In this document: in pieces, positions 13,630-27,527 of the stretch | Layout: each line of letters starts with the position of its first letter | Position numbering within the stretch: position 1 is the stretch's first letter | Assembly: GCA_916048095.2 (NCBI GenBank) | Contig: OU696576.1 | Span: forward strand, 10,455,988-10,519,987 | DNA: 64,000 nucleotides | Reading direction: 5' to 3' | Source of the DNA: Sacculina carcini | Lineage: Eukaryota > Arthropoda > Thecostraca > Sacculinidae | Program-made: the position numbers and the translations under genes | Notes under the pieces: generated by a model | What the model was told of the DNA's origin: nothing | Databases searched by the model: none | The model's input: only the letters and a program-made list of their open reading frames with translations

Positions 13630-16600
13630 GCACTTAGGTAACACTTAGGTAACACTTAGGGCACACTTAGGTAACACTTAGGTAACACTTAGGTAACACT
13701 TAGGTAACACTTAGGTAACACTTAGGGCACACTTAGGTAACACTTAGGGCACACTTAGGTAACACTTATGGCACACTTAGGTAACACTTAGGTAACACTT
13801 AGGTAACACTTAGGTAACACTTAGGGTACACTTAGGTAACACTTAGGCTACACTTAGGTAACACTTAGGTAACACTTAGGGCACACTTAGGTAACACTTA
13901 GGTAACACTTAGGTAACACTTAGGGCACACTTAGGTAACACTTAGGTAACACTTAGGTAACACTTAGGTAACACTTAGGTAACACTTATGTAACACTTAG
14001 GTAACACTTAGGTAACACTTGGGTAACACTTATGTAACACTTAGGTAACTCTTAGGTAACACTTAGGTAACACTTAGGTAACACTTAGGTAACACTTAGG
14101 GCACACTTAGGTAACACTTAGGGCACACTTAGGTAACACTTATGGCACACTTAGGTAACACTTGGGTAACACTTGGGTAACACTTAGGGCACACTTGGGT
14201 AAAAGTTAGGGCACACTTAGGTAACACTTATGGCACACTTAGGTAACACTTAGGTAACACTTAGGTAACACTTAGGTAACACTTAGGGTACACTTAGGTA
14301 ACACTTAGGCTACACTTAGGTAACACTTAGGCTACACTTAGGTAACACTTAGGTAACACTTATGTAACACTTAGGTAACACTTAGGTAACACTTAGGTAA
14401 CACTTAGGTAACACTTAGGTAACACTTAGGTAACACTTAGGTAACACTTAGGTAACACTTAGGTAACACTTAGGTAACACTTAGGTAACACTTAGGTAAC
14501 ACTTAGGTAACACTTGGGTAACACTTGGGTAACACTTAGGGCACACTTGGGTAAAAGTTAGTGTACACTTAGGTAACACTTAGGGCACACTTAGGTAACA
14601 CTTAGGGCACACTTAGGTAACACTTAGGGCACACTTAGGTTACACTTAGGGCACACTTAGGGCACACTTAGATAACACTTAGGGCACACTTAGGTAACAC
14701 TTAGGTAACACTTAGGTAACACTTAGGTAACACTTAGGTAACACTTAGGGCACACTTAGGTAACACTTAGGGCACACTTAGGTAACACTTATGGCACACT
14801 TAGGTAACACTTAGGTAACACTTAGGTAACACTTAGGTAACACTTAGGGCACACTTAGGTAACACTTAGGGCACACTTAGGTAACACTTAGGGCACACTT
14901 AGGTAACACTTAGGTAACACTTAGGGCACACTTAGGTAACACTTAGGGCACACTTAGGTAACACTTAGGGCACACTTAGGTAACACTTAGGGCACACTTA
15001 GGTAACACTTAGGGCACACGTAGGTAACACTTAGGGCACACTTAGGTTACACTTAGGGCACACTTAGGGCACACTTAGGTAACACTTAGGGCACACTTAG
15101 GTAACACTTAGGTAACACTTAGGGCACACTTAGGTAACACTTAGGTAACACTTATGTAACACTTAGGTAACTCTTAGGTAACACTTAGGTAACACTTAGG
15201 TAACACTTAGGTAACACTTAGGTAACACTTAGGTAACACTTATGTAACACTTAGGTAACACTTAGGTAACACTTGGGTAACACTTGGGTAACACTTAGGG
15301 CACACTTGGGTAAAAGTTAGGGTACACTTAGGTAACACTTAGGGCACACTTAGGTAACACTTAGGGCACACTTAGGTAACACTTAGGTAACACTTGGGTA
15401 ACACTTGGGTAACACTTAGGGCACACTTGGGTAAAAGTTAGGGCACACTTAGGTAACACTTATGGCACACTTAGGTAACACTTAGGTAACACTTAGGTAA
15501 CACTTAGGTAACACTTAGGGTACACTTAGGTAACACTTAGGCTACACTTAGGTAACACTTAGGTAACACTTATGTAACACTTAGGTAACACTTAGGTAAC
15601 ACTTAGGTAACACTTAGGTAACACTTAGGTAACACTTAGGTAACACTTAGGTAACACTTAGGTAACACTTATGTAACACTTAGGTAACACTTAGGTAACA
15701 CTTGGGTAACACTTGGGTAACACTTAGGGCACACTTGGGTAAAAGTTAGGGTACACTTAGGTAACACTTAGGGCACACTTAGGTAACACTTAGGGCACAC
15801 TTAGGTAACACTTAGGGCACACTTAGGTAACACTTAGGGCACACTTAGGTAACACTTAGGGCACACTTAGGTAACACTTAGGGCACACTTAGGTAACACT
15901 TAGGGCACACGTAGGTAACACTTAGGGCACACTTAGGTAACACTTAGGGCACACTTAGGTAACACTTAGGGCACACTTAGGTTACACTTAGGGCACACTT
16001 AGGGCACACTTAGATAACACTTAGGGCACACTTAGGTAACACTTAGGTAACACTTAGGTAACACTTAGGTAACACTTAGGTAACACTTAGGTAACACTTA
16101 GGGCACACTTAGGTTACACTTAGGGCACACTTAGGGCACACTTAGATAACACTTAGGGCACACTTAGGTAACACTTAGGTAACACTTAGGTAACACTTAG
16201 GTAACACTTAGGGCACACTTAGGTAACACTTAGGGCACACTTAGGTAACACTTAGGGCACACTTAGGTAACACTTAGGGCACACTTAGGTAACACTTAGG
16301 GCACACGTAGGTAACACTTAGGGCACACTTAGGTAACACTTAGGGCACACTTAGGTAACACCTAGGGCACACTTAGGTTACACTTAGGGCACACTTAGGG
16401 CACACTTAGATAACACTTAGGGCACACTTAGGGCACACTTAGGTAACACTTAGGTAACACTTAGGTAACACTTAGGGTACACTTAGGTAACACTTAGGTA
16501 ACACTTAGGGCACACTTAGGTAACACTTAGGGCACACTTAGGGCACACTTAGGGCACACTTAGGTAACACTTAGGTAACACTTAGGTAACACTTAGGGCA

Positions 16601-17972
16601 CACTTAGGTAACACTTAGGTAACACTTAGGTAACACTTAGGGCACACTTAGGTAACACTTAGGTAACACTTAGGTAACACTTAGGTAACACTTAGGTAAC
16701 ACTTATGTAACACTTAGGTAACACTTAGGTAACACTTGGGTAACACTTATGTAACACTTAGGTAACTCTTAGGTAACACTTAGGTAACACTTAGGTAACA
16801 CTTAGGTAACACTTAGGGCACACTTAGGTAACACTTAGGGCACACTTAGGTAACACTTATGGCACACTTAGGTAACACTTGGGTAACACTTGGGTAACAC
16901 TTAGGGCACACTTGGGTAAAAGTTAGGGCACACTTAGGTAACACTTATGGCACACTTAGGTAACACTTAGGTAACACTTAGGTAACACTTAGGTAACACT
17001 TAGGGTACACTTAGGTAACACTTAGGCTACACTTAGGTAACACTTAGGTAACACTTATGTAACACTTAGGTAACACTTAGGTAACACTTAGGTAACACTT
17101 AGGTAACACTTAGGTAACACTTAGGTAACACTTAGGGCACACTTAGGTAACACTTAGGTAACACTTAGGTAACACTTAGGGCACACTTAGGTAACACTTA
17201 GGTAACACTTAGGTAACACTTAGGTAACACTTAGGTAACACTTAGGTAACACTTATGTAACACTTAGGTAACACTTAGGTAACACTTGGGTAACACTTAT
17301 GTAACACTTAGGTAACTCTTAGGTAACACTTAGGTAACACTTAGGTAACACTTAGGTAACACTTAGGGCACACTTAGGTAACACTTAGGGCACACTTAGG
17401 TAACACTTATGGCACACTTAGGTAACACTTGGGTAACACTTGGGTAACACTTAGGGCACACTTGGGTAAAAGTTAGGGCACACTTAGGTAACACTTATGG
17501 CACACTTAGGTAACACTTAGGTAACACTTAGGTAACACTTAGGTAACACTTAGGGCACACTTGGGTAAAAGTTAGGGCACACTTAGGTAACACTTATGGC
17601 ACACTTAGGTAACACTTAGGTAACACTTAGGTAACACTTAGGTAACACTTAGGGTACACTTAGGTAACACTTAGGCTACACTTAGGTAACACTTAGGTAA
17701 CACTTATGTAACACTTAGGTAACACTTAGGTAACACTTAGGTAACACTTAGGTAACACTTAGGTAACACTTAGGTAACACTTAGGTAACACTTAGGTAAC
17801 ACTTATGTAACACTTAGGTAACACTTAGGTAACACTTGGGTAACACTTGGGTAACACTTAGGGCACACTTGGGTAAAAGTTAGGGTACACTTAGGTAACA
17901 CTTAGGGCACACTTAGGTAACACTTAGGGCACACTTAGGTAACACTTAGGGCACACTTAGGTAACACTTAGG
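13630..17972. repeat. About 4.3-kb block A2, copy of 8,911-12,989
   Basis: Second copy of block A1. It retains about 264 bp, with an extra AAAGTTAGGGT at 15,741, that block A1 lacks. A private substitution turns AAAGTTAGGGT into AAAGTTAGTGT (G to T at 14,562). The offset rules out independent variant formation, because common and rare units recur in the same order over more than 4 kb. Confidence 0.78.
16699..17798. repeat. Copy of the 550-bp/99-bp nested duplication
   Basis: ACTCTTAGGTA at 16,765 and 17,315 (550 bp apart) and AAAGTTAGGGC at 16,918, 17,468 and 17,567 reproduce the spacing seen at 11,716-12,815, all at +4,983 bp. It sits inside block A2. Confidence 0.82.
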
Positions 17973-18205
17973 GCACACTTAGGTAACACTTAGGGCACAC
18001 TTAGGTAACACTTAGGGCACACTTAGGTAACACTTAGGGCACACGTAGGTAACACTTAGGGCACACTTAGGTAACACTTAGGGCACACTTAGGTAACACT
18101 TAGGGCACACTTAGGTTACACTTAGGGCACACTTAGGGCACACTTAGATAACACTTAGGGCACACTTAGGTAACACTTAGGTAACACTTAGGTAACACTT
18201 AGGTA

Positions 18206-20340
18206 ACACTTGGGTAACACTTGGGTAACACTTAGGGCACACTTGGGTAAAAGTTAGGGTACACTTAGGTAACACTTAGGGCACACTTAGGTAACACTTA
18301 GGGCACACTTAGGTAACACTTAGGTAACACTTGGGTAACACTTGGGTAACACTTAGGGCACACTTGGGTAAAAGTTAGGGCACACTTAGGTAACACTTAT
18401 GGCACACTTAGGTAACACTTAGGTAACACTTAGGTAACACTTAGGTAACACTTAGGGTACACTTAGGTAACACTTAGGCTACACTTAGGTAACACTTAGG
18501 TAACACTTATGTAACACTTAGGTAACACTTAGGTAACACTTAGGTAACACTTAGGTAACACTTAGGTAACACTTAGGTAACACTTAGGTAACACTTAGGT
18601 AACACTTATGTAACACTTAGGTAACACTTAGGTAACACTTGGGTAACACTTGGGTAACACTTAGGGCACACTTGGGTAAAAGTTAGGGTACACTTAGGTA
18701 ACACTTAGGGCACACTTAGGTAACACTTAGGGCACACTTAGGTAACACTTAGGGCACACTTAGGTAACACTTAGGGCACACTTAGGTAACACTTAGGGCA
18801 CACTTAGGTAACACTTAGGGCACACTTAGGTAACACTTAGGGCACACGTAGGTAACACTTAGGGCACACTTAGGTAACACTTAGGGCACACTTAGGTAAC
18901 ACTTAGGGCACACTTAGGTTACACTTAGGGCACACTTAGGGCACACTTAGATAACACTTAGGGCACACTTAGGTAACACTTAGGTAACACTTAGGTAACA
19001 CTTAGGTAACACTTAGGTAACACTTAGGTAACACTTAGGGCACACTTAGGTTACACTTAGGGCACACTTAGGGCACACTTAGATAACACTTAGGGCACAC
19101 TTAGGTAACACTTAGGTAACACTTAGGTAACACTTAGGTAACACTTAGGGCACACTTAGGTAACACTTAGGGCACACTTAGGTAACACTTAGGGCACACT
19201 TAGGTAACACTTAGGGCACACTTAGGTAACACTTAGGGCACACGTAGGTAACACTTAGGGCACACTTAGGTAACACTTAGGGCACACTTAGGTAACACTT
19301 AGGGCACACTTAGGTTACACTTAGGGCACACTTAGGGCACACTTAGGTAACACTTAGGGCACACTTAGGGCACACTTAGGTAACACTTAGGTAACACTTA
19401 GGTAACACTTAGGGTACACTTAGGTAACACTTGGGCTACACTTAGGTAACACTTAGGGCACACTTAGGTAACACTTAGGGCACACTTAGGGCACACTTAG
19501 GGCACACTTAGGTAACACTTAGGTAACACTTAGGTAACACTTAGGGCACACTTAGGTAACACTTAGGTAACACTTAGGTAACACTTAGGGCACACTTAGG
19601 TAACACTTAGGTAACACTTAGGTAACACTTAGGTAACACTTAGGTAACACTTATGTAACACTTAGGTAACACTTAGGTAACACTTGGGTAACACTTATGT
19701 AACACTTAGGTAACTCTTAGGTAACACTTAGGTAACACTTAGGTAACACTTAGGTAACACTTAGGGCACACTTAGGTAACACTTAGGGCACACTTAGGTA
19801 ACACTTATGGCACACTTAGGTAACACTTGGGTAACACTTGGGTAACACTTAGGGCACACTTGGGTAAAAGTTAGGGCACACTTAGGTAACACTTATGGCA
19901 CACTTAGGTAACACTTAGGTAACACTTAGGTAACACTTAGGTAACACTTAGGGTACACTTAGGTAACACTTAGGCTACACTTAGGTAACACTTAGGCTAC
20001 ACTTAGGTAACACTTAGGTAACACTTATGTAACACTTAGGTAACACTTAGGTAACACTTAGGTAACACTTAGGTAACACTTAGGTAACACTTAGGTAACA
20101 CTTAGGTAACACTTAGGTAACACTTAGGTAACACTTAGGTAACACTTAGGTAACACTTAGGTAACACTTGGGTAACACTTGGGTAACACTTAGGGCACAC
20201 TTGGGTAAAAGTTAGGGTACACTTAGGTAACACTTAGGGCACACTTAGGTAACACTTAGGGCACACTTAGGTAACACTTAGGGCACACTTAGGTTACACT
20301 TAGGGCACACTTAGGGCACACTTAGGTAACACTTAGGGCA
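18206..20340. repeat. 2,244-bp tandem duplication, copy 1
   Basis: Landmarks repeat at exactly 2,244 bp (204 units): AAAGTTAGGGT 18249/20493, 18678/20922 and 20207/22451, AAAGTTAGGGC 18370/20614 and 19866/22110, ACTCTTAGGTA 19713/21957. The left edge is set at the start of the ACACTTGGGTA, ACACTTGGGTA, B, ACACTTGGGTA run before 18,249. About 110 bp of other array sequence separate the matched part from copy 2. Confidence 0.82.
18442..20319. repeat. 1.88-kb segment shared with 3,152-5,029
   Basis: Distant near-identical partner of 3,152-5,029, offset 15,290 bp. Where the partner carries ACACTTAGATA after two B units, this copy carries ACACTTAGGTA, both near 19,346 and at the right edge. Those look like single G/A changes shared within this lineage. 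It lies inside copy 1 of the 2,244-bp tandem pair, so the distant similarity and the local duplication are nested. Confidence 0.8.
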
Positions 20341-20449
20341 CACTTAGGTTACACTTAGGGCACACTTAGGGCACACTTAGATAACACTTAGGGCACACTT
20401 AGGTAACACTTAGGTAACACTTATGTAACACTTAGGTAACACTTAGGTA

Positions 20450-22584
20450 ACACTTGGGTAACACTTGGGTAACACTTAGGGCACACTTGGGTAAAAGTTA
20501 GGGTACACTTAGGTAACACTTAGGGCACACTTAGGTAACACTTAGGGCACACTTAGGTAACACTTAGGTAACACTTGGGTAACACTTGGGTAACACTTAG
20601 GGCACACTTGGGTAAAAGTTAGGGCACACTTAGGTAACACTTATGGCACACTTAGGTAACACTTAGGTAACACTTAGGTAACACTTAGGTAACACTTAGG
20701 GTACACTTAGGTAACACTTAGGCTACACTTAGGTAACACTTAGGTAACACTTATGTAACACTTAGGTAACACTTAGGTAACACTTAGGTAACACTTAGGT
20801 AACACTTAGGTAACACTTAGGTAACACTTAGGTAACACTTAGGTAACACTTATGTAACACTTAGGTAACACTTAGGTAACACTTGGGTAACACTTGGGTA
20901 ACACTTAGGGCACACTTGGGTAAAAGTTAGGGTACACTTAGGTAACACTTAGGGCACACTTAGGTAACACTTAGGGCACACTTAGGTAACACTTAGGGCA
21001 CACTTAGGTAACACTTAGGGCACACTTAGGTAACACTTAGGGCACACTTAGGTAACACTTAGGGCACACTTAGGTAACACTTAGGGCACACGTAGGTAAC
21101 ACTTAGGGCACACTTAGGTAACACTTAGGGCACACTTAGGTAACACTTAGGGCACACTTAGGTTACACTTAGGGCACACTTAGGGCACACTTAGATAACA
21201 CTTAGGGCACACTTAGGTAACACTTAGGTAACACTTAGGTAACACTTAGGTAACACTTAGGTAACACTTAGGTAACACTTAGGGCACACTTAGGTTACAC
21301 TTAGGGCACACTTAGGGCACACTTAGATAACACTTAGGGCACACTTAGGTAACACTTAGGTAACACTTAGGTAACACTTAGGTAACACTTAGGGCACACT
21401 TAGGTAACACTTAGGGCACACTTAGGTAACACTTAGGGCACACTTAGGTAACACTTAGGGCACACTTAGGTAACACTTAGGGCACACGTAGGTAACACTT
21501 AGGGCACACTTAGGTAACACTTAGGGCACACTTAGGTAACACTTAGGGCACACTTAGGTTACACTTAGGGCACACTTAGGGCACACTTAGATAACACTTA
21601 GGGCACACTTAGGGCACACTTAGGTAACACTTAGGTAACACTTAGGTAACACTTAGGGTACACTTAGGTAACACTTGGGCTACACTTAGGTAACACTTAG
21701 GGCACACTTAGGTAACACTTAGGGCACACTTAGGGCACACTTAGGGCACACTTAGGTAACACTTAGGTAACACTTAGGTAACACTTAGGGCACACTTAGG
21801 TAACACTTAGGTAACACTTAGGTAACACTTAGGGCACACTTAGGTAACACTTAGGTAACACTTAGGTAACACTTAGGTAACACTTAGGTAACACTTATGT
21901 AACACTTAGGTAACACTTAGGTAACACTTGGGTAACACTTATGTAACACTTAGGTAACTCTTAGGTAACACTTAGGTAACACTTAGGTAACACTTAGGTA
22001 ACACTTAGGGCACACTTAGGTAACACTTAGGGCACACTTAGGTAACACTTATGGCACACTTAGGTAACACTTGGGTAACACTTGGGTAACACTTAGGGCA
22101 CACTTGGGTAAAAGTTAGGGCACACTTAGGTAACACTTATGGCACACTTAGGTAACACTTAGGTAACACTTAGGTAACACTTAGGTAACACTTAGGGTAC
22201 ACTTAGGTAACACTTAGGCTACACTTAGGTAACACTTAGGCTACACTTAGGTAACACTTAGGTAACACTTATGTAACACTTAGGTAACACTTAGGTAACA
22301 CTTAGGTAACACTTAGGTAACACTTAGGTAACACTTAGGTAACACTTAGGTAACACTTAGGTAACACTTAGGTAACACTTAGGTAACACTTAGGTAACAC
22401 TTAGGTAACACTTGGGTAACACTTGGGTAACACTTAGGGCACACTTGGGTAAAAGTTAGGGTACACTTAGGTAACACTTAGGGCACACTTAGGTAACACT
22501 TAGGGCACACTTAGGTAACACTTAGGGCACACTTAGGTTACACTTAGGGCACACTTAGGGCACACTTAGATAACACTTAGGGCA
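20450..22584. repeat. 2,244-bp tandem duplication, copy 2
   Basis: Second copy of the 204-unit segment. It carries ACACTTAGATA near 21,590 where copy 1 has ACACTTAGGTA, agreeing with the 3.2-5.0 kb relative and indicating that the copy 1 base is the derived state or was converted. Confidence 0.8.
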
Positions 22585-25190
22585 CACTTAGGTAACACTT
22601 AGGTAACACTTAGGTAACACTTAGGTAACACTTAGGTAACACTTAGGGCACACTTAGGTAACACTTAGGGCACACTTAGGTAACACTTATGGCACACTTA
22701 GGTAACACTTAGGTAACACTTAGGTAACACTTGGGTAACACTTAGGTAACACTTAGGTAACACTTAGGTAACACTTGGGCTACACTTAGGTAACACTTAG
22801 GGCACACTTAGGTAACACTTAGGGTACACTTAGGTAACACTTAGGCTACACTTAGGTAACACTTAGGTAACACTTATGTAACACTTAGGTAACACTTAGG
22901 TAACACTTAGGTAACACTTAGGTAACACTTAGGTAACACTTAGGTAACACTTAGGTAACACTTAGGTAACACTTATGTAACACTTAGGTAACACTTAGGT
23001 AACACTTAGGTAACACTTGGGTAACACTTAGGGCACACTTGGGTAAAAGTTAGGGTACACTTAGGTAACACTTAGGGCACACTTAGGTAACACTTAGGGC
23101 ACACTTAGGTAACACTTAGGGCACACTTAGGTAACACTTAGGGCACACTTAGGTAACACTTAGGGCACACTTAGGTAACACTTAGGGCACACTTAGGTAA
23201 CACTTAGGGCACACGTAGGTAACACTTAGGGCACACTTAGGTAACACTTAGGGCACACTTAGGTAACACTTAGGGCACACTTAGGTTACACTTAGGGCAC
23301 ACTTAGGGCACACTTAGGTAACACTTAGGGCACACTTAGGTAACACTTAGGTAACACTTAGGTAACACTTAGGTAACACTTAGGTAACACTTAGGTAACA
23401 CTTAGGGCACACTTAGGTTACACTTAGGGCACACTTAGGGCACACTTAGATAACACTTAGGGCACACTTAGGTAACACTTAGGTAACACTTAGGTAACAC
23501 TTAGGTAACACTTAGGGCACACTTAGGTAACACTTAGGGCACACTTAGGTAACACTTAGGGCACACTTAGGTAACACTTAGGGCACACTTAGGTAACACT
23601 TAGGGCACACGTAGGTAACACTTAGGGCACACTTAGGTAACACTTAGGGCACACTTAGGTAACACTTAGGGCACACTTAGGTTACACTTAGGGCACACTT
23701 AGGGCACACTTAGATAACACTTAGGGCACACTTAGGTAACACTTAGGTAACACTTAGGTAACACTTAGGTAACACTTAGGTAACACTTAGGGCACACTTA
23801 GGTAACACTTAGGGCACACTTAGGTAACACTTATGGCACACTTAGGTAACACTTAGGTAACACTTAGGTAACACTTGGGTAACACTTAGGTAACACTTAG
23901 GTAACACTTAGGTAACACTTAGGGTACACTTAGGTAACACTTGGGCTACACTTAGGTAACACTTAGGGCACACTTAGGTAACACTTAGGGCACACTTAGG
24001 GCACACTTAGGGCACACTTAGGTAACACTTAGGTAACACTTAGGTAACACTTAGGGCACACTTAGGTAACACTTAGGTAACACTTAGGTAACACTTAGGG
24101 CACACTTAGGTAACACTTAGGGCACACTTAGGTTACACTTAGGGCACACTTAGGGCACACTTAGATAACACTTAGGGCACACTTAGGTAACACTTAGGTA
24201 ACACTTAGGTAACACTTAGGTAACACTTAGGTAACACTTAGGTAGCACTTAGGTAACACTTAGGTAACACTTAGGGCACACTTAGGTAACACTTAGGTAA
24301 CACTTAGGTAACACTTAGGTAACACTTAGGTAACACTTAGGGCACACTTAGGTAACACTTAGGGCACACTTAGGTAACACTTATGGCACACTTAGGTAAC
24401 ACTTAGGTAACACTTAGGTAACACTTAGGGTACACTTAGGTAACACTTAGGCTACACTTAGGTAACACTTAGGTAACACTTATGTAACACTTAGGTAACA
24501 CTTAGGTAACACTTAGGTAACACTTAGGTAACACTTAGGTAACACTTAGGTAACACTTAGGTAACACTTAGGTAACACTTATGTAACACTTAGGTAACAC
24601 TTAGGTAACACTTGGGTAACACTTGGGTAACACTTAGGGCACACTTGGGTAAAAGTTAGGGTACACTTAGGTAACACTTAGGGCACACTTAGGTAACACT
24701 TAGGGCACGCTTAGGTAACACTTAGGGCACACTTAGGTAACACTTAGGGCACACTTAGGTAACACTTAGGGCACACTTAGGTAACACTTAGGGCACACTT
24801 AGGTAACACTTAGGGCACACGTAGGTAACACTTAGGGCACACTTAGGTAACACTTAGGGCACACTTAGGTAACACTTAGGGCACACTTAGGTTACACTTA
24901 GGGCACACTTAGGGCACACTTAGATAACACTTAGGGCACACTTAGGTAACACTTAGGTAACACTTAGGTAACACTTAGGTAACACTTAGGTAACACTTAG
25001 GTAACACTTAGGGCACACTTAGGTTACACTTAGGGCACACTTAGGGCACACTTAGATAACACTTAGGGCACACTTAGGTAACACTTAGGTAACACTTAGG
25101 TAACACTTAGGTAACACTTAGGTAACACTTAGGTAACACTTAGGGCACACTTAGGTAACACTTATGGCACACTTAGGTAACACTTAGGTA
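22585..25190. repeat. Remainder of zone I, same unit set
   Basis: This stretch holds further copies of the AAAGTTAGGGT-to-ACACTTAGATA module, with AAAGTTAGGGT at 23,045 and about 24,651, and GCACTTAGGTA at 24,245. It contains no ACTCTTAGGTA and no AAAGTTAGGGC that I found, unlike the rest of zone I. A singleton A to G at 24,709 gives unit ACGCTTAGGTA and an isolated CpG. Confidence 0.7.
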
Positions 25191-25344
25191 ACACTTAAGT
25201 AACACTTGGGTAACACTTAGGTAACACTTAGGTAACACTTAGGTAACACTTAGGGTACACTTAGGCTACACTTAGGTAACACTTAGGGCACACTTAGGTA
25301 ACACTTAGGTAACACTTAGGTAACACTTAGGGCACACGTAGGGC
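25191..25344. repeat. ACACTTAAGTA ... ACACGTAGGGC module, copy 1
   Basis: ACACTTAAGTA starts at 25,191 and ACACGTAGGGC at 25,334, 143 bp (13 units) apart. Between them lie ACACTTGGGTA, A units, ACACTTAGGGT and ACACTTAGGCT in fixed order. The register slip follows 620 bp after the module start. Confidence 0.85.
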
Positions 25345-25806
25345 ACACTTAGGTAACACTTAGGGCACACTTAGGTAACACTTAGGTAACACTTAGGTAA
25401 CACTTAGGCTACACTTAGGTAACACTTAGGGCACACTTAGGTAACACTTAGGGCACACTTAGGGCACACTTAGGTAACACTTAGGGCACACTTAGGTAAC
25501 ACTTAGGTAACACTTAGGTAACACTTAGGGCACACTTAGGTAACACTTAGGTAACACTTATGTAACACTTAGGTAACACTTAGGTAACACTTAGGTAACA
25601 CTTAGGTAACACTTAGGTAACACTTAGGTAACACTTAGGTAACACTTAGGTAACACTTAGGTAACACTTAGGTAACACTTAGGTAACACTTAGGTTACAC
25701 TTAGGGCACACTTAGGGCACACTTAGATAACACTTAGGGCACACTTAGGTAACACTTAGGTAACACTTAGGTAACACTTAGGTAACACTTAGGTAACACT
25801 TGGGTA

Positions 25807-25822
25807 ACACTTACACTTAGGT
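25807..25822. repeat. Register slip, copy 1
   Basis: The 16 bases ACACTT + ACACTTAGGT stand where two 11-bp units are expected. The first unit lacks AGGTA and the second lacks its final A, a loss of 6 bp. Register moves from 1 to 6 modulo 11. ACATTTAGGGC follows at 26,164 (353 bp after the slip TT at 25,811), GCACTTAGGTA at 26,659 (+848), AAAGTTAGGGT at 27,153 (+1,342) and AAAGTTAGGGC at 27,362 (+1,551). Confidence 0.92.
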
Positions 25823-27527
25823 ACACTTAGGTAACACTTAGGGCACACGTAGGTAACACTTAGGGCACACTTAGGTAACACTTAGGGCACACTTAGGTAA
25901 CACTTAGGGCACACTTAGGTTACACTTAGGGCACACTTAGGGCACACTTAGATAACACTTAGGGCACACTTAGGTAACACTTAGGTAACACTTAGGTAAC
26001 ACTTAGGTAACACTTAGGTAACACTTAGGGCACACTTAGGTAACACTTAGGGCACACTTAGGTAACACTTATGGCACACTTAGATAACACTTGGGTAACA
26101 CTTAGGTAACACTTGGGTAACACTTAGGTAACACTTAGGTAACACTTAGGGTACACTTAGGTAACATTTAGGGCACACTTAGGTAACACTTAGGGCACAC
26201 TTAGGTAACACTTAGGGCACACTTAGGGCACACTTAGGGCACACTTAGGTTACACTTAGGTAACACTTAGGTAACACTTAGGGCACACTTAGGGCACACT
26301 TAGGGCAAACTTAGGGCACACTTAGGTAACACTTAGGGCACACTTAGGTAACACTTAGGGCACACTTAGGGCACACTTAGGGCAAACTTGGGTAACACTT
26401 AGGTAACACTTAGGTAACACTTAGGTAACACTTAGGCTACACTTAGGTAACACTTAGGGCACACTTAGGTAACACTTAGGTAACACTTAGGTAACACTTA
26501 GGGCACACTTAGGGCACACTTAGGTAACACTTAGGTAACACTTAGGTAACACTTAGGTAACACTTAGGGCACACTTAGGTAACACTTAGGGCACACTTAG
26601 GTAACACTTAGGTAACACTTAGGTAACACTTAGGTAACACTTAGGTAACACTTAGGTAGCACTTAGGTAACACTTAGGTAACACTTAGGGCACACTTAGG
26701 TAACACTTAGGGCACACTTAGGTAACACTTAGGGCACACTTAGGTAACACTTAGGGCACACTTAGGTAACACTTAGGGCACACTTAGGTAACACTTAGGG
26801 CACACTTAGGTAACACTTAGGGCACACTTAGGTAACACTTAGGGCACACTTAGGTTACACTTAGGGCACACTTAGGGCACACTTAGATAACACTTAGGGC
26901 ACACTTAGGTAACACTTAGGTAACACTTAGGTAACACTTAGGTAACACTTAGGTAACACTTAGGTAACACTTAGGTAACACTTAGGTTACACTTAGGGCA
27001 CACTTAGGGCACACTTAGATAACACTTAGGGCACACTTAGGTAACACTTAGGTAACACTTAGGTAACACTTAGGTAACACTTAGGTAACACTTAGGTAAC
27101 ACTTAGGTAACACTTGGGTAACACTTGGGTAACACTTAGGGCACACTTGGGTAAAAGTTAGGGTACACTTAGGTAACACTTAGGGCACACTTAGGTAACA
27201 CTTAGGGCACACTTAGGTAACACTTAGGGCACACTTAGGTTACACTTAGGGCACACTTAGGGCACACTTAGATAACACTTAGGGCACACTTAGGTAACAC
27301 TTAGGGCACACTTAGGTAACACTTGGGTAACACTTGGGTAACACTTAGGGCACACTTGGGTAAAAGTTAGGGCACACTTAGGTAACACTTATGGCACACT
27401 TAGGTAACACTTAGGTAACACTTAGGTAACACTTAGGTAACACTTAGGGTACACTTAGGTAACACTTAGGCTACACTTAGGTAACACTTAGGCTACACTT
27501 AGGTAACACTTAGGTAACACTTATGTA

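Larger units (their letters stand above)
1..25190. repeat. Zone I: single-register domain with ACTCTTAGGTA landmark
   Basis: All landmark units checked here begin at positions equal to 1 modulo 11, so there is no net indel out of register over about 25 kb. The unit ACTCTTAGGTA starts at 67, 2300, 4423, 7129, 9329, 10451, 11782, 12332, 13223, 14048, 15170, 16765, 17315, 19713 and 21957. It is not seen again until 58,957. It is usually preceded by ACACTTATGTA, A, A, ACACTTGGGTA, ACACTTATGTA, A, and followed about 150 bp later by AAAGTTAGGGC. The zone is built from super-repeats of about 2.1-2.7 kb and larger duplicated blocks described below. The zone boundary is set by the first ACACTTAAGTA unit at 25,191 and is a judgement, not a sharp junction. 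Confidence 0.8.
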
